DNA from: Manis javanica
Lineage: Eukaryota > Chordata > Mammalia > Pholidota > Manidae
Reading direction: 5' to 3'
Length of the DNA stretch: 64,000 nt
Assembly: GCF_040802235.1 (NCBI RefSeq)
Contig: NC_133158.1
Location: 165,761,401-165,825,400, forward strand
Positions 12,160 through 23,066 of the stretch are shown here, one piece after another (position 1 is the first letter of the stretch; each line of letters begins with the position of its first letter). The notes under the pieces were generated by a model. It made no database searches. It was given only the letters and a program-made list of their open reading frames with translations, and was not told the DNA's origin. The position numbers and the translations under genes were made by a program.

Positions 12160-12430
12160 GCTGTACTAGCCAATAGAAGTATCTTGCAAGTCACATGTGT
12201 GGCCACATTAAGAATATAAAAACAAATTTTAATCATAACAGTATATCCAAAATATTATTTGGCCATGTAATCAATATAAAAATTATTACTGAGATTTTTA
12301 TATTCTTTTTTTAATTCTAAGTCTTTGAAACCAAGTGTTGATAATTACAGAACATCTCAATTTAGATTAGCCACATACCAAGTGCTCAATGGCCAGTTGG
12401 CTAGTGGCTACTATACTGTAGGGCATAACA
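12160..12430 (-). repeat. hAT-type DNA transposon remnant, antisense copy
   Basis: Carries CAAGTCACATGTGTGGCCAC and, at the other end, CCAAGTGCTCAATGGCCAGTT and TGGCTAGTGGCTACTATACT. This is the reverse orientation of the family at 8370-8685. Confidence 0.65.
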
Positions 12431-13375
12431 GGTTTAAATAAAACAAAAACTTTTTAAAGTCTGAAATTATAAGGCAACATGAATTATTTTAGACAGTCAG
12501 GAAATTTTGTTTTATAAGTATAATTTGGGAAGTGTCATTTAAAAATGTGAATAAGGAGGTGTTGGGGGGGAGAAACCAGGATTGTGGGTGGTAGTCAGTT
12601 TCCTATAAAGTTATTTTATATAAAGATAATGCATTCATGTGTTATTTTTATAATTTCTTAAAAATCAGTTTTTTAAAAAAGTGAATGATATCATTCATTA
12701 GATGTACTATCAGAATAAAGAAACACGTGGGAGAGTAAGCACTTATTTTGTGACCTGTACCTTGGAACTGGGCTAGAAGGGTATACTTTTCAAATGTATA
12801 CTGTAATACTGAGCTGAAAGTGTATACTTTTTAAATGTATACATTTGAACGGAAATTTAAGTATCACATGAAGCTTGGATACATTTAGCAAACACTTGAG
12901 TGGTTCTCTGGGGCAAGCATCAAATTCCTGGATAATCAAGATACCATGCATTAGCCCTAAAACAATTTATAAGTTCAAGGATAAAAACATAAATAGGTAA
13001 CTTTAACATAGCATACATAGTTAGGTATTAATAGAGCTAAGACAGAACATTAGAGGAACATTCAGCCCTAAACAGTGCCTATCAGTGAAGGTTCCTTGGA
13101 AGAGGTACAGAGTTGAGTCCCTACAGGGCTGGGCAGACATAATAAGGGAAAGGAGGGAATTCCAAGCAGAGACAGCATGTGGAAAGGCTCAGAACAAGAA
13201 CATTAGCTGCTGTAGAAATGCTAAGTGGCTCTATATGGCTAAAGAAGAGGGAGGCAGTGAATGGAGATGAAGTTAAAGAGGGAAGATTAAAGTTTATAAA
13301 GGACTAAGGAATTTGGATTTTGTACTGAAGGAGCCTAAGTAGGAAGTGAAGGTTCAACATATTTTTAAAACATGA
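12431..13375. other. ATR intron 1, partly old repeat-like
   Basis: Includes two near-identical 21-bp words (12781-12801, 12822-12842). From about 13060 it has the style of an old mammalian interspersed repeat (GGAATTCCAAGCAGAGACAG, GTGGAAAGGCTCAGAAC). The short open frame at 13085-13270 is not similar to a protein I know. Confidence 0.4.
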
Positions 13376-13379
13376 ATTC

Positions 13380-13560
13380 AATTATGTTATCTCCCAGTTT
13401 AAAATATTCCAGTGGCTTCTCCTTGTACTTAAAATAAAATCTAACTCCTTATTCTGGCCTATGAGGTGCTAAAGGATCTGGTCCCTGCCTACTTCTCCAT
13501 CCTTAACTCACACCACTCACCTCTTTGCTCCCTATGTTCCAGCCTTGCTCATTTTCTTTA
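13380..13560 (+). repeat. L2 fragment
   Basis: Reads AAAATAAAATCTAACTCCTT, TCTGGCCTATGAGGTGCTAA, GGATCTGGTCCCTGCCTACT: the standard L2 3' region (taaaatccaaactccttac... tggcctacaaggc... in consensus form). Sense orientation. Confidence 0.75.
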
Positions 13561-14420
13561 AAAAAGTAGGCTCATTCCCACCTAGGGAAATTGTACTATT
13601 ATTCCATCTCAGATACTTCTCCCAGTTTCACACACTTTCACAAGAAAGTATCTTGTGGTGTCAAATTAATTTTAAAATGGAAAGTCAGAGAAGGTCTTTT
13701 CAAAATGACATCTGAATGGAACCAGCCAGTGTTCAGACAGAAGAACCAACAAGTACAGAGAATTGAGGGCTGGACTGACTTTGTATATATGAAAAATAAG
13801 GCTAATGTCATTGAAGTAGAGTAAGGGAGGGATACATGGCCATGACGTTAGATGCAGGATCTTAGGGGCCCTGATAAGGAGTTTGGATTTTATTCTAAGT
13901 GTGCTGGGAAGTCAAGGTCAAGGAAGGGTTTGAACAGGGGAATAATATTATATAATCTATAACATGATTTATAGTTATAAAAATCACTTTGGTTGCTGAA
14001 TGGGAAATCCTTTGTAAGTGGATAAAAATGGAAATGGAGAGATCAACTGAGAGATTATTATAATAGTTCAGATAAGAAGTTACGAGAATAGCAGTGGAGA
14101 TGGGGGGAAGTGTATTTTAAAAAGGTAGAATTGACAGGATTTGCTGATGGGTTAAGGGATAAGGGAAATAATCAAGGATAAACACCTAGGCTTTTGGTTG
14201 GTACATTTACAATAACCTGGAGAAGGAACAGATTTAAGGACAGTGAATCAGGAGTTCAGCTTTGGATATGTTCATTTTCATTTTCCAGGTATAGATGTTA
14301 AGAAAGCAACATAGCATGTATCTCTGGGATAGAGATATAAATTTGAGAGTTACCAGCATATAGATGATATTTAAAGCCTTGGGACTAGATAAAGTTACCT
14401 AGGAAGAGAGTAAAGATAAA
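13561..14420. repeat. Old interspersed repeat-like sequence, ATR intron 1
   Basis: 13850-14400 follows the order of a common ancient mammalian repeat (TTTGAACAGGGGAATAATAT, AAATCACTTTGGTTGCTGAA, TTGACAGGATTTGCTGATGG). I do not assign the family. It ends at an A18 run near 14419-14436. Confidence 0.45.
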
Positions 14421-14436
14421 AAAAAAAAAAAAAAAG

Positions 14437-16329
14437 GACCAAGGACATAGCCTAAAAGTACACAGGGAGTCAAGAATGGTTACTAGATTTCTGGTTTGGA
14501 AAAATGGGTGAACACGGTATCATTTATTGAAATATCCCTACCTCAGTGAATGAAAGGGATTAAAAAGAAAAAAAGCCTTGGAGAGGCTAGGTGTGTGGAG
14601 AATTTGTACTGGATTTGTTGAGTCTTAAAACTGCATAAAAGACACCCAGGTAAAACTGTCTGTATACAATTGTATATAGGAGCTAGATACCATTTGGAGA
14701 AACACATCTGGAATCATCAAATAGCAGATGGTAGACGAAAGCAGAAGAGTAGATAGGATCACACAGAACGACCATGCAGAGAAAAGAATGCTAACAGCAA
14801 AAAACTGGAGTAAAACTTATCTTTGAGAGACAGAGGAAGAGGAACGCACACATTAGTACAGTGACATCGTGCTTTTTTCAGAAATCTATCATTGTCCATT
14901 AAGGGAAAAAAAAACAACTGAGAGAAAAGGTCTTGATAGCTTGAATCTTTGACACCCAGCTCTGATAACTGCTAAATCTTTGAATTTGGTACATCAACTT
15001 CTATGACTTAGTTTCTCAACAGTAATATATTTGCTTCATTCTATAATATTGAGATACTATGAGACTGAGTAACCTTGAATGAAGCAGTTGCAATGAAAAA
15101 GTCAATTAAAAATTAAAACTATTAGAGAATTCTCCATATGGGTCAGTTTTTCTATTCTTTCTCTCCAATTGAATGAAATCAAAGGTAACATACCTGTTGA
15201 TGAAAAACTATTAACCAATCCAAGATACTATTATTTCTATTAATAAATCTCAGGAAGAGAGAAGGATGAGAAATATTAATCAGGTAATTCTCCATTAAAG
15301 CAAGGTGGGAAAAACATACTGAGCTTCACATTGAGCCTGAACGATGAGATCTGTATGTGTCAGCTTCCTAAAAGGAGTGCTTGTATTCATCTACTTTTAG
15401 AATGGTTATTTTACAAAATGTTAACACAAAGCATGAGTGCGGCATTCATATAAAGTGAAAAAATTCACACCCACAAAAACAGGATGATTCGGTTAAGACA
15501 AGTATGGTCCCTTCATTTTTCCTCTTATTTGTGTAACTGAGGAAAGCTGAATGTCCTTGTATGGCAAACCAGTGGAGATGAACATTGCTACACCTGCACG
15601 GCAAAAGGAAAGGGAATAAAATATGCCATGAAATTAATGCCAGTTTTGATTCTGTGCTATAGTTTGCAAACAGTTTAAGAAATTGGGATGCAATTAGTCC
15701 AGTTGATAGTTCAACTGCAGTAGTGGCACAGACCCACTTCTTTCTTGTGTGCAGTGGGTTACAGTCGTTTTTAAAAAGCAAACAAAACCCTGCCTTCTAC
15801 TTTTTAGGCCTGATTGAGGGAAGGCTGCTTGTGTGTTGAGGAGGATGGCGGCCATCCACAACCCTCCCCTCTCCTTGGGTAGGATTACTGGTTTACTGTG
15901 TTTTTACTCTTGGGTTTATAACAAACTTCTGTAAATGAAACAGTATTAAGTTATTTTCAAATTTCAGCAACCTTCTGTGCACATTCCTATTTCGTGGACG
16001 CTGTAGCTGATTTTTGACAAAAATAACGGATGGGGGGGTTGACGAAAATAACGGATTGGGGACTGGATGATCAATACTGGGTAATCTTCAGAACGATCTA
16101 TGGGTTCACTTCAAAGAACGAAACGAACTGCCTTTTCTAGCTATTGGCCTTCCTTGCACAAAATCAGAACCAGTGATTTTTCTTTCAAGGTCAGTTTTGG
16201 GTCAAAACTAAAAACCCAGTTCCTTCACGGAGAGCCATTATAAAGAACAGAAACTGAGAAAAGTCCACAGGTCAAGTCCCTCATCTATGGAAAGACGTGT
16301 TCGAGAAGCAAAAGAGTGTAGGGAAGCGA
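14437..16329. other. ATR intron 1, nothing recognised
   Basis: Intronic DNA. It holds a palindrome-like GGATGGCGGCCATCC at 15844-15858 and a 23-bp imperfect tandem duplication around 16013-16062 just before the CpG island. No exon or RNA gene was found. Confidence 0.45.
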
Positions 16330-17095
16330 CGAGAAAGTGATCAGAAGGGGCCTGTCCCTCCAGCTGCAGAAAGCAAACCCCCGCGAGGGACGAGCTTCCG
16401 CACGCGGCCCGCAGACCCCTCCCTCAGCGCGGAGCATCTCCGCAAGGCCCGGGGCTGAGTGGCCTGCAGCCGGGACGTGCGCGACAGCCGGGGGAGAGCA
16501 CTTGAGACGCCGGCCAGGCCCGGCAGAGCGGGGCGCGGGGCTCAGGACGGCCGGCCTGGCCCTACCTGCCCAGCTCCCGCAGCGCGGGGATCATAGACGC
16601 CAGCTCCAGGCCGTGCTCGCCCATGCTGAAGGTGCGCGGCTCCCGGCAGCGCCGCCGAGGCCGGCTCCGGCGTTTCCACAGCCGGCCTCTGGCGGACAGG
16701 GCGGCGCCCGACGGAGCCTCGAGGGGCCCAAAACGCCTCTCGGAAGATGCTGCCCGTCCGGCTCTGCAGGCCCTACTGCTTTTCGGCGCAGGACCCGGGG
16801 GAGGCCGGGAGGCCGAACGGGGGCGGGGCGAGCAGCGGCGTGCGCGCTACTCAAGTTTCCCGGGCTGGGTTCCGGCTTCCTTCCGAGCGCTGGCGGGGCG
16901 AGATTGGACGAGAGTTGGGTTTGGGCGGCGCCGCTCTGTTACTCGCCTGCTGGGAGGCTCCTGGGGCGCTCGGCGAAGGCCTACCCACCAGATCTGGGGA
17001 GAAAGAGCGTGGCGTGCAGTAGCTCAGACTCCCTCGCTTCACAAATGTGAAAACTGCGACAGTTCAGCGAGTAAAGGCGAAGGCTAGATCCCAGG
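16330..17095. promoter_or_regulatory. ATR: CpG island over ATR exon 1 (promoter)
   Basis: A sharp rise in G+C and CpG density compared with the AT-rich flanks. It spans ATR exon 1 and some 470 bp upstream of the start codon. A GC box (GGGGCGGGG) lies at 16820-16828. No TATA box is evident, as expected for a housekeeping checkpoint gene. Several open frames cross the island on both strands because CpG islands have few stop codons; I treat them as chance. Confidence 0.85.
16566..16624 (-). CDS. ATR: ATR coding exon 1 (start codon to donor)
   Basis: The minus strand reads ATG from 16624 and gives MGEHGLELASMIPALRELG, which matches the conserved start of mammalian ATR, followed by two bases of the next codon and a GT donor at 16565-16564. 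The ATG lies in the CpG island and is preceded by a GC-rich 5'UTR whose TSS is not determined. The exon ends in phase 2 and completes a serine codon with the first base of exon 2. The start is chosen because it is the conserved ATR start; an upstream in-frame extension to 16854 is open but has no similarity I recognise. Confidence 0.95.
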
Positions 17096-17099
17096 TCTC

Positions 17100-17619
17100 C
17101 CCAAGTCGTGGCCCCTCGGGTGCCTCATTCAGCAGCAGTACTGTGTATGATACCGTTGTGGGCATCTTCCCTATGATTTAACTTTTAAAGTAAATCGGTG
17201 GATTTGGGCTGTAGACATTTTCTAGCTCAACCCAACTTGTTTGAAAGATAGCCATCATAAGGGACTGTTAACATGTCAAAATTATGTATTTAATTAGGCA
17301 AAGCCATGCAGTGTGCTTTCATTTGTTCCTTGGTACATACTGTAATTGTGATACAGTATTTAAAAAAAAAATCAAAGCGACGTAATGACAGCCACATCTG
17401 CTGGTGCATCAGGGATCTGCATTAGCTGTACCCTCTGCTTTGACCTTGAACACTTTCATAACCTCTGTATTTACTGAAATGTCACTAGAGAGCCTTATAC
17501 AGACTAGCACACTTACACCCTTTTCCCTCTCCGTCTTGCTTTTTTCCCCCTCCATATCACTTAGAACCGAATTACAGACTACTGTCTCCTCTAATTGGAA
17601 CATAAGTTCTTGACAACAG
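17100..17619. other. Upstream flank of ATR, nothing recognised
   Basis: AT-rich DNA right of the CpG island without a recognisable element. An A9 run lies near 17362. Confidence 0.4.
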
Positions 17620-17720
17620 GATCTTGTCTGTTTTATTCACTGCTCAGATACCCAGAACCCAAAACAGTGAGTGCCTGGCACATAGTTGGTATTCAGTAAA
17701 CATTTGTTAAATAGTTGAAT
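17620..17720 (+). repeat. L2 3' end
   Basis: AGTGAGTGCCTGGCACATAG, TTGGTATTCAGTAAACATTT then a TTAAATAGTTGAATG tail match the L2 terminus (GCCTGGCACATAGTAGG...CAATAAATGTTTGTTGAATG). Confidence 0.85.
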
Positions 17721-17875
17721 GGTATAGTGGAAAGAACATAGGATTAGGAATTAGAGACTCTGCACAAATTCTCATTCCATCTGCCAGAAACTTTATGACC
17801 TCAGTAAAGTTATTTAACCTTTCTGTCCTTAAGTTTCCATTTATTTGCTAAAGTGAATGAAGTATATACAACACA
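17721..17875 (+). repeat. MIR
   Basis: Sense MIR: GTATAGTGGAAAGAACATAG, then the core TATGACCTCAGTAAAGTTAT, TTAACCTTTCTGTCCTTAAG, TTTCCATTTATTTGCTAAAG. It is diverged but in the right order. Confidence 0.85.
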
Positions 17876-17879
17876 GGCC

Positions 17880-18255
17880 AATAAGGATGAATCCAGAAAA
17901 CAATGTTGAGTGAAAAAAGGAGGTTGCAAAGGCTATTATGGTACTATATCACTTACATACCATTTTAAAACCACAAAATAAGATTTTCTGTGAGCCATGT
18001 ATGCGTGCACACATATATGATAAAAGCACATATAAAAACATGTTTGGGAATATTCTACATCAATACTAGGAGATTTGTACCTCTGGAGAGGGAGAAAAGG
18101 AAATGAACTGAGGTTTCTACATATCAATGAAGATTTTCTTTTAATAGGATCTGAATCATGACAAATTTAACATTTGCTATACCTGCGTGGATGTTATATT
18201 ACTATTTATATTTGTGTGGTTAAGATACCCCAAAATGTATAAAAAATAAATACAC
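17880..18255 (+). repeat. Old L1 3' end, sense
   Basis: AAAAGGAGGTTGCAAAGGC, CATTTTAAAACCACAAAAT and a terminal A-rich AAAAAATAAATACAC end resemble old L1ME 3' ends. Family call is tentative. Confidence 0.5.
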
Positions 18256-19229
18256 TTTATAAAGCTTAAATTAGATAACACCCATGAAAGAGTTACCATC
18301 TTAAAAGTAAAATATGTTAGGTATTATTTTAAAGTCATATAAAGAAAGATGATAAAAAATACAACATTATATGGAAGACAATAGCTGAATAGCATTGTAG
18401 TTCTAAAGGGCAGTATAAATGCCCAAACATTAGAAACAATAGAGCTTTGGGAATCTAGTTTAATTCAAAAAGTTATTTTTGTGCAAGATACTTATTAGTC
18501 ACTACTGTGGCATAAAGATGAGAAAGATAAAGTCCGTTTCAAGTAGTGTACTAACTGTGGATGCAGAAAGGATATAATAAGAACCCACAAAATTAAAAGC
18601 AAAGCAAAATCCTATGAATGCCATAAGAGATAGAAACAATATGCATTGGAAAAATAGAGGAGGAAGTGATCAAGTGTACTCCAGCAGAGAGGAGGTGGAT
18701 CAGAAAGGCACTCAAGAATATGCATCACATCTGAGATGGGACACAAAGGATGAGTAAGATGTGAAGAGACAAAGATTGAAGAATATTCTAACTAGAAGCC
18801 ACCGTATGAAGAAAAAGCATATTGAGAGAGAAAGAGATGAGTACTCCAGTTTAGCTGGTGTTAGGAAACATTTAAGAGTAGTCCCACTGAGATGCTTGTA
18901 GAGATCTCAGTTATTGATGGAAAGGCACAGGAAGATTTTGTATAAAGAGTGACACAGCCAGAGCTCCACTCAAATCCAGCAGGTCGGAGCAGGACAGAGT
19001 AAAAGGAGGGTAGCAGATCATTTAGAGAGATCAAGTTTCTTTAGCAATATACTGATTAATGAGCAATTGATGTCATTCCAAACAGGCATCCTCCCTCATG
19101 GTACCCATATATTTCCCTCTTCCACCAAATTTTTGAGTTTTTTGTACAGGCTGATTCTAGCTCCTCACCTTCCACTCTGTTCTCAACCTCCATACACTTC
19201 ACCCTCTGCCCTGGCTACTCCCTCTTACA
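18256..19229. other. Unassigned, old repeat-like
   Basis: Part (18640-18960) resembles the same kind of old repeat as at 13.1 kb (GGAGGTGGATCAGAAAGGC, AGATGTGAAGAGACAAAGA). No coding or RNA feature recognised. Confidence 0.35.
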
Positions 19230-19570
19230 CACCTCCCACCGAAGTCACCAAAGACTTTCATATGGCTAAATCCAAAAGATGTTGATCAGTCCTTTCCTTT
19301 CTTGACCTCTCAGCAGCATCTGACAACATCGAGTATTGCCTCTTTCTTGGGGCACTTTCTTTCGTCTGTATTACTCCTTTCTTGTTAGCAACACTTTTTT
19401 GTCATTCCCTTAACTGTAGATATTGCTCAAGATTCTAACTTAGCTTCCTTTCTTTTCTTTGTATCTAGGTGACCTCATTCACTCTTAAGGCTTCAATTAA
19501 CTTTCCACCTACTGATCACTCCCAAATTCTTTGCTTCTGCTCCGATCTCTTTCTGAGCTTTATATATCAT
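19230..19570 (+). repeat. L2 reverse-transcriptase remnant
   Basis: CTTGACCTCTCAGCAGCATC-TGACA matches the L2 RT phrase (protein DLSAAFD...). Further on, CCTACTGATCACTCCCAAATT corresponds to the downstream catalytic region of the same RT. No open frame remains. Confidence 0.7.
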
Positions 19571-19619
19571 ATATCTGCCTTCCTACTGAATTTTTCCCTT
19601 AATTTTCTCCCGTGGCATT

Positions 19620-19910
19620 TTATTTCTGTTTAACTTTTACTATGGACAGTTTTGAATATATACAAAAGTGGAGAGAAATTAGAATAAGGAACCCCTTTAT
19701 GCCCATTACCCAACTCAACAATTATTAACATACGGCCAGTCTTTGTTTCATCTATTGCCACTCCTCCCATTTTCCTCTCCCTAATTGAATTATTTTTTTA
19801 AATTGCACGCATCACATCAGTTTAACTGTGTGCATCAGAAATACTTCAGTTTGCATCTCTTAAAAGAAGGACTCAATTCTACCACCTATATATCAAACCA
19901 ATCTGCTTTC
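19620..19910 (-). repeat. Old L1-type 3' end
   Basis: Carries GGACAGTTTTGAATATATAC-AAAAGTGGAGAG, ATGCCCATTACCCAACTCA, ACAATTATTAACATACGGCC and TTGTTTCATCTATTGCCAC, the landmarks of a common old LINE 3'UTR (L1ME/L1MC-type). Orientation is tentative. Confidence 0.55.
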
Positions 19911-20725
19911 CTCTAAATCCCATTAGCACTATCTAGTAGTTTCACATCACCATCTCTTGTCTAAATTACTTCAACAACCATGTAGCTTACCTCTCCTCTA
20001 GGATTATTTTCCCTCCAGTCTGTTCTCTACACTGGAGCCTCACAACTTCTTTTTATTCAATCAACAGTATAATTAAAGTTTAAAATATGCACCCTTATAT
20101 GTACATACTTGTTACCCACATATACTTAGTACTGCATTCTATTATAAAGTCAATTTTTACATAATACAATTATTGATTGGTGCCTGTCTTCCTCTGCCCC
20201 ACCCTTACCCCCAACCTCTTTTATCATTTAGGGAGGTAAGTGTTAAGGGGAAAGTGAGGAAGGAAACAGAGAGGCTGAGGTGGGTGGGTCCCAATGTCCT
20301 TGGGACCTTGGGATTTCCTAACTCCAGCGTCCCAGATCAAGTCGGCAAGGAGGCACCATCCAGTGTCCTAGAAGTTTCAGCCGCTGTGTGCACAGAATTG
20401 TCCCCATTCATGATTAAACTATGGTGAGAAATAACCACAAGGTGGCACCACAAACCAAATGTGACCAAGATGAACTTGGTTCTCAGACACCCAAAACTCC
20501 TGACAGCCTAGCTCTGCAGTTTCCATCATAATACATTAGATATGTTTTACTTCACGTATGGTATTATATCAGAATTTAACTGCATAATTAACATCACAAA
20601 GTATACACTAAAATAAAGAAATTAAAGAAGTGAGATAAAAAATACAATTTTATAAGTTCCTTTCTACACCTGAATGAACTTCAATATCTATCTCCTTGGT
20701 ACACAAACACTCAGTAATTTGCATT
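19911..20725. other. Intergenic, nothing but a CTCF-like site
   Basis: Mixed sequence without a recognised repeat. The short open frame at 20173-20427 is not similar to a protein I know. A CTCF-like motif is entered separately. Confidence 0.4.
20435..20448 (+). promoter_or_regulatory. CTCF-like motif between ATR and PLS1
   Basis: CCACAAGGTGGCAC matches 13 of 14 positions of the CTCF core CCASYAGRKGGCRS. It stands outside recognisable repeats, about 3.8 kb upstream of the ATR start codon, so a boundary between two divergent genes is possible. Sequence alone cannot show binding. Confidence 0.45.
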
Positions 20726-20729
20726 TTAA

Positions 20730-22632
20730 ATAATTTTTAATAGCTTTCATTTTTCCCAAAATTAAATGAAAACTGATTGGCATACATCACTGTGTAAGTT
20801 TAAAACATACAACATAAACGATGGTTTGATTTATGTATATTGTGAAATGATTACCACAGTAGGTTTAGCTAACATCCATTTTATATACATACATTACAAA
20901 GAGAAGAAAGAAGAAAAGAATAAATGAAAAAAAAGTCTTGTGATGAGAACTCTTATGATTTACTCTCTAATAAATTTTCCTATATCTCATACAGTAGTGT
21001 TAGCAGTAGTCATTGTGCTGTACATTACATCCCTAGTACTTACTTATCTTATAACTGGAAATTCATACATTTTGACTCCCTTCCTCCTATTGTCCTTCCC
21101 TCTACCCGCTGCCTCTATAGCCACAAATCTGATCTCTTTTTCTATGAATTTAGTGGAGGTTTTGTTTGTTTCTTAGTTTTAGATTCCATCTAAATGTGAA
21201 ATCATATAGTATTTGTCTTTCTATGTCTGACTTATTTCACTTAGTACAGTGCCTTCAAGGTCCATCCATATTGTTGAAAATGGTAAGATTTCCTAATTTT
21301 TTATGGCTGAATAATATTCTGTGTGTGTGTGTGTATAGGTATAAACACCATAACTTCTTTACTTATTAATCTATCAATGGACACTCAAGTTTTTTATATG
21401 TGATGGCTATTGTAAATAATACTCCTATGATCATGGGGGTGCAGATAGCTTTTTGAGTTAGTGTTTTAATTACTTTGGGTATATTCACAGAAGTAGAATT
21501 GCTGGATTATATGGTAGTTCCATTTTTAATTTTTTTAAGGTCTACCATACTGTTTTCTATTGTAGTTGTGCTAGTTTACAGTCCCACAAAGGTTCCCTTT
21601 TCTTCACATCCACACTAGTATTTGTTATCTCTTACCTTTTGATTATGGCCATTCTAACAGGCATGAGGTGATATGTCATTGTGGTTTAAATTTGCATTTC
21701 CCCAGTGAGAAGTGATTTTGAGCATCTTTTCATGTACCTGTTGGCTTTTCATATATCTTTTTTGGAGAAATTTCTCTTCATGTCCTTGTTTTTTTTGCTA
21801 TTGAGTTGTATAAGTTTTCTATATGTTTTAGATATTAATCCCTGACATATTTATGGTTTGCAAACATTTTTTCCCATTATGTAGGTTGTCTTTTTACTTT
21901 GTGATGGTTTCTTTGGCTATGCACAAGCTTTTTAGTTTGATGTTGTTGCACTTGTTCATTTTTTATGTTGTGGCTTGTGCTTCAGGTGGCTTATCTAAAA
22001 AATCATAACCACAATCCATATCAAGGAGCTTTGTTCCACTGTTTCCATCTAAGAGTTTCAAGTTTTCAGGTCCTACATTTAAGTCTTTAATCCGTTTTTA
22101 GTTAATATTCATGAGTGGGGTAAAATGGGGGTCAAGTTTTATTCTTTTACATGTGAATGAATATCCAGTTATCCCAGCACCATTTATTGAAGAGACTGCC
22201 CTTTCTCCATTGACAATTCTTGGCTCCCTTGTCAAATCTTAGTTGACGATACATACTTGGGTTTATTTCTGGGCTTTTGATTCTATTCCATTGGTCTATT
22301 TCTCCATTTTTATGCCATTATCATACTGTTTTGATGACTATTGCTTTATAGTATAGCTTGAAGTCAGAAAGTGTGATACCTATGGCTTCATTCTACTTTC
22401 TCAGGATCTCTGGCTTTGGTGGGTCCTCTGTGGTTCCATATAAATTTTAAGAGTGTTTTTTTCTATTTCTGTAAAAAATGCCACTGGAATTTTAATGGAG
22501 ATTCCATTGAATCTATAGATTGCTTTCAGTAGTACTGACATTTTAACAATATTAATTCTTCCAATCAATGAATATGGGCTACCTTTCTGTTTATTTGTGT
22601 CTTCCTGATTTTTATCAGTCTTCCAGTTCTAT
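20730..22632 (-). mobile_element. Outer old L1 (antisense), 3' half
   Basis: Antisense L1M: 3'UTR at the left, then the ORF2 C-terminal region (TTATGGCTGAATAATATTCTG, GGTGATATGTCATTGTGG, and on to the post-RT region near 22350-22620). The element breaks at 22632 where the next L1 begins with a T run, and resumes at 37661. Flanks of that break repeat a 15-bp word with two mismatches (22618-22632 and 37661-37675). ORF2 is fully decayed. Confidence 0.88.
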
Positions 22633-23066
22633 TTTTTTTTGTAATTTCTTTATTTTGGTATAATTAATGTACAATTACACGAGCAACATTACAGTTACTA
22701 GACTCCTCCCATTATCAAGTCCATACCACATACCCCATTACAGTCACTGTTCATCAGCATAGTACGATGCTATAGAATCATACTTGTCTTCTCTGTGATG
22801 TACTGCCTCCCCTGTGACCCTCCCCCACATTTTGTCTGCTAATTGTAATGCCCTTTCTCCCCCTTCTCCCTCCCTTCCCACTGATCCTTCCCAATCCCAT
22901 TCCCTTTGGTAACTGTTAGTCTATTCTTGGGTTCTGTGAGTCTGCTGTTGTTTTGTTACTTCAGATTTTTTCTTTGTTCTTATACTCCACAGATGAGTGA
23001 AATCACTTGATACTTGTCTTTGTACACCTGGCTTATTTCACTGAGCATAATACCCTCTAGCTCCAT

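Larger units (their letters stand above)
1..16860 (-). other. ATR: ATR gene, 5' part (exons 1-3, introns 1, 2 and part of 3)
   Basis: Three minus-strand exons with consensus splice sites join without a frame break (59 + 92 + 144 nt, 98 full codons plus one base) and match the N-terminus of mammalian ATR, the PI3K-like Ser/Thr kinase that, with ATRIP, responds to replication stress and RPA-coated single-stranded DNA in the nucleus. The N-terminal part encoded here is the region known to contact ATRIP. HEAT repeats, FAT and kinase domains are encoded by exons to the left of the window. Intron 1 is about 8.4 kb, intron 2 about 2.5 kb. Intron 3 runs off the left edge and holds a decayed L1. The right limit is the approximate upstream edge of the transcribed region; no TSS can be fixed by reading. 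Confidence 0.93.

Noticed and set aside
15844..15858. GGATGGCGGCCATCC as an L1 5' end or YY1 site
   Set aside because: No L1 5'UTR follows on either side; kept only as a palindrome.
16337..17050. 237-codon open frame on the plus strand over the CpG island, with several overlapping frames
   Set aside because: Low-complexity Arg/Pro/Ala composition of GC-rich DNA, antisense to the ATR start; no known domain and no splice support.
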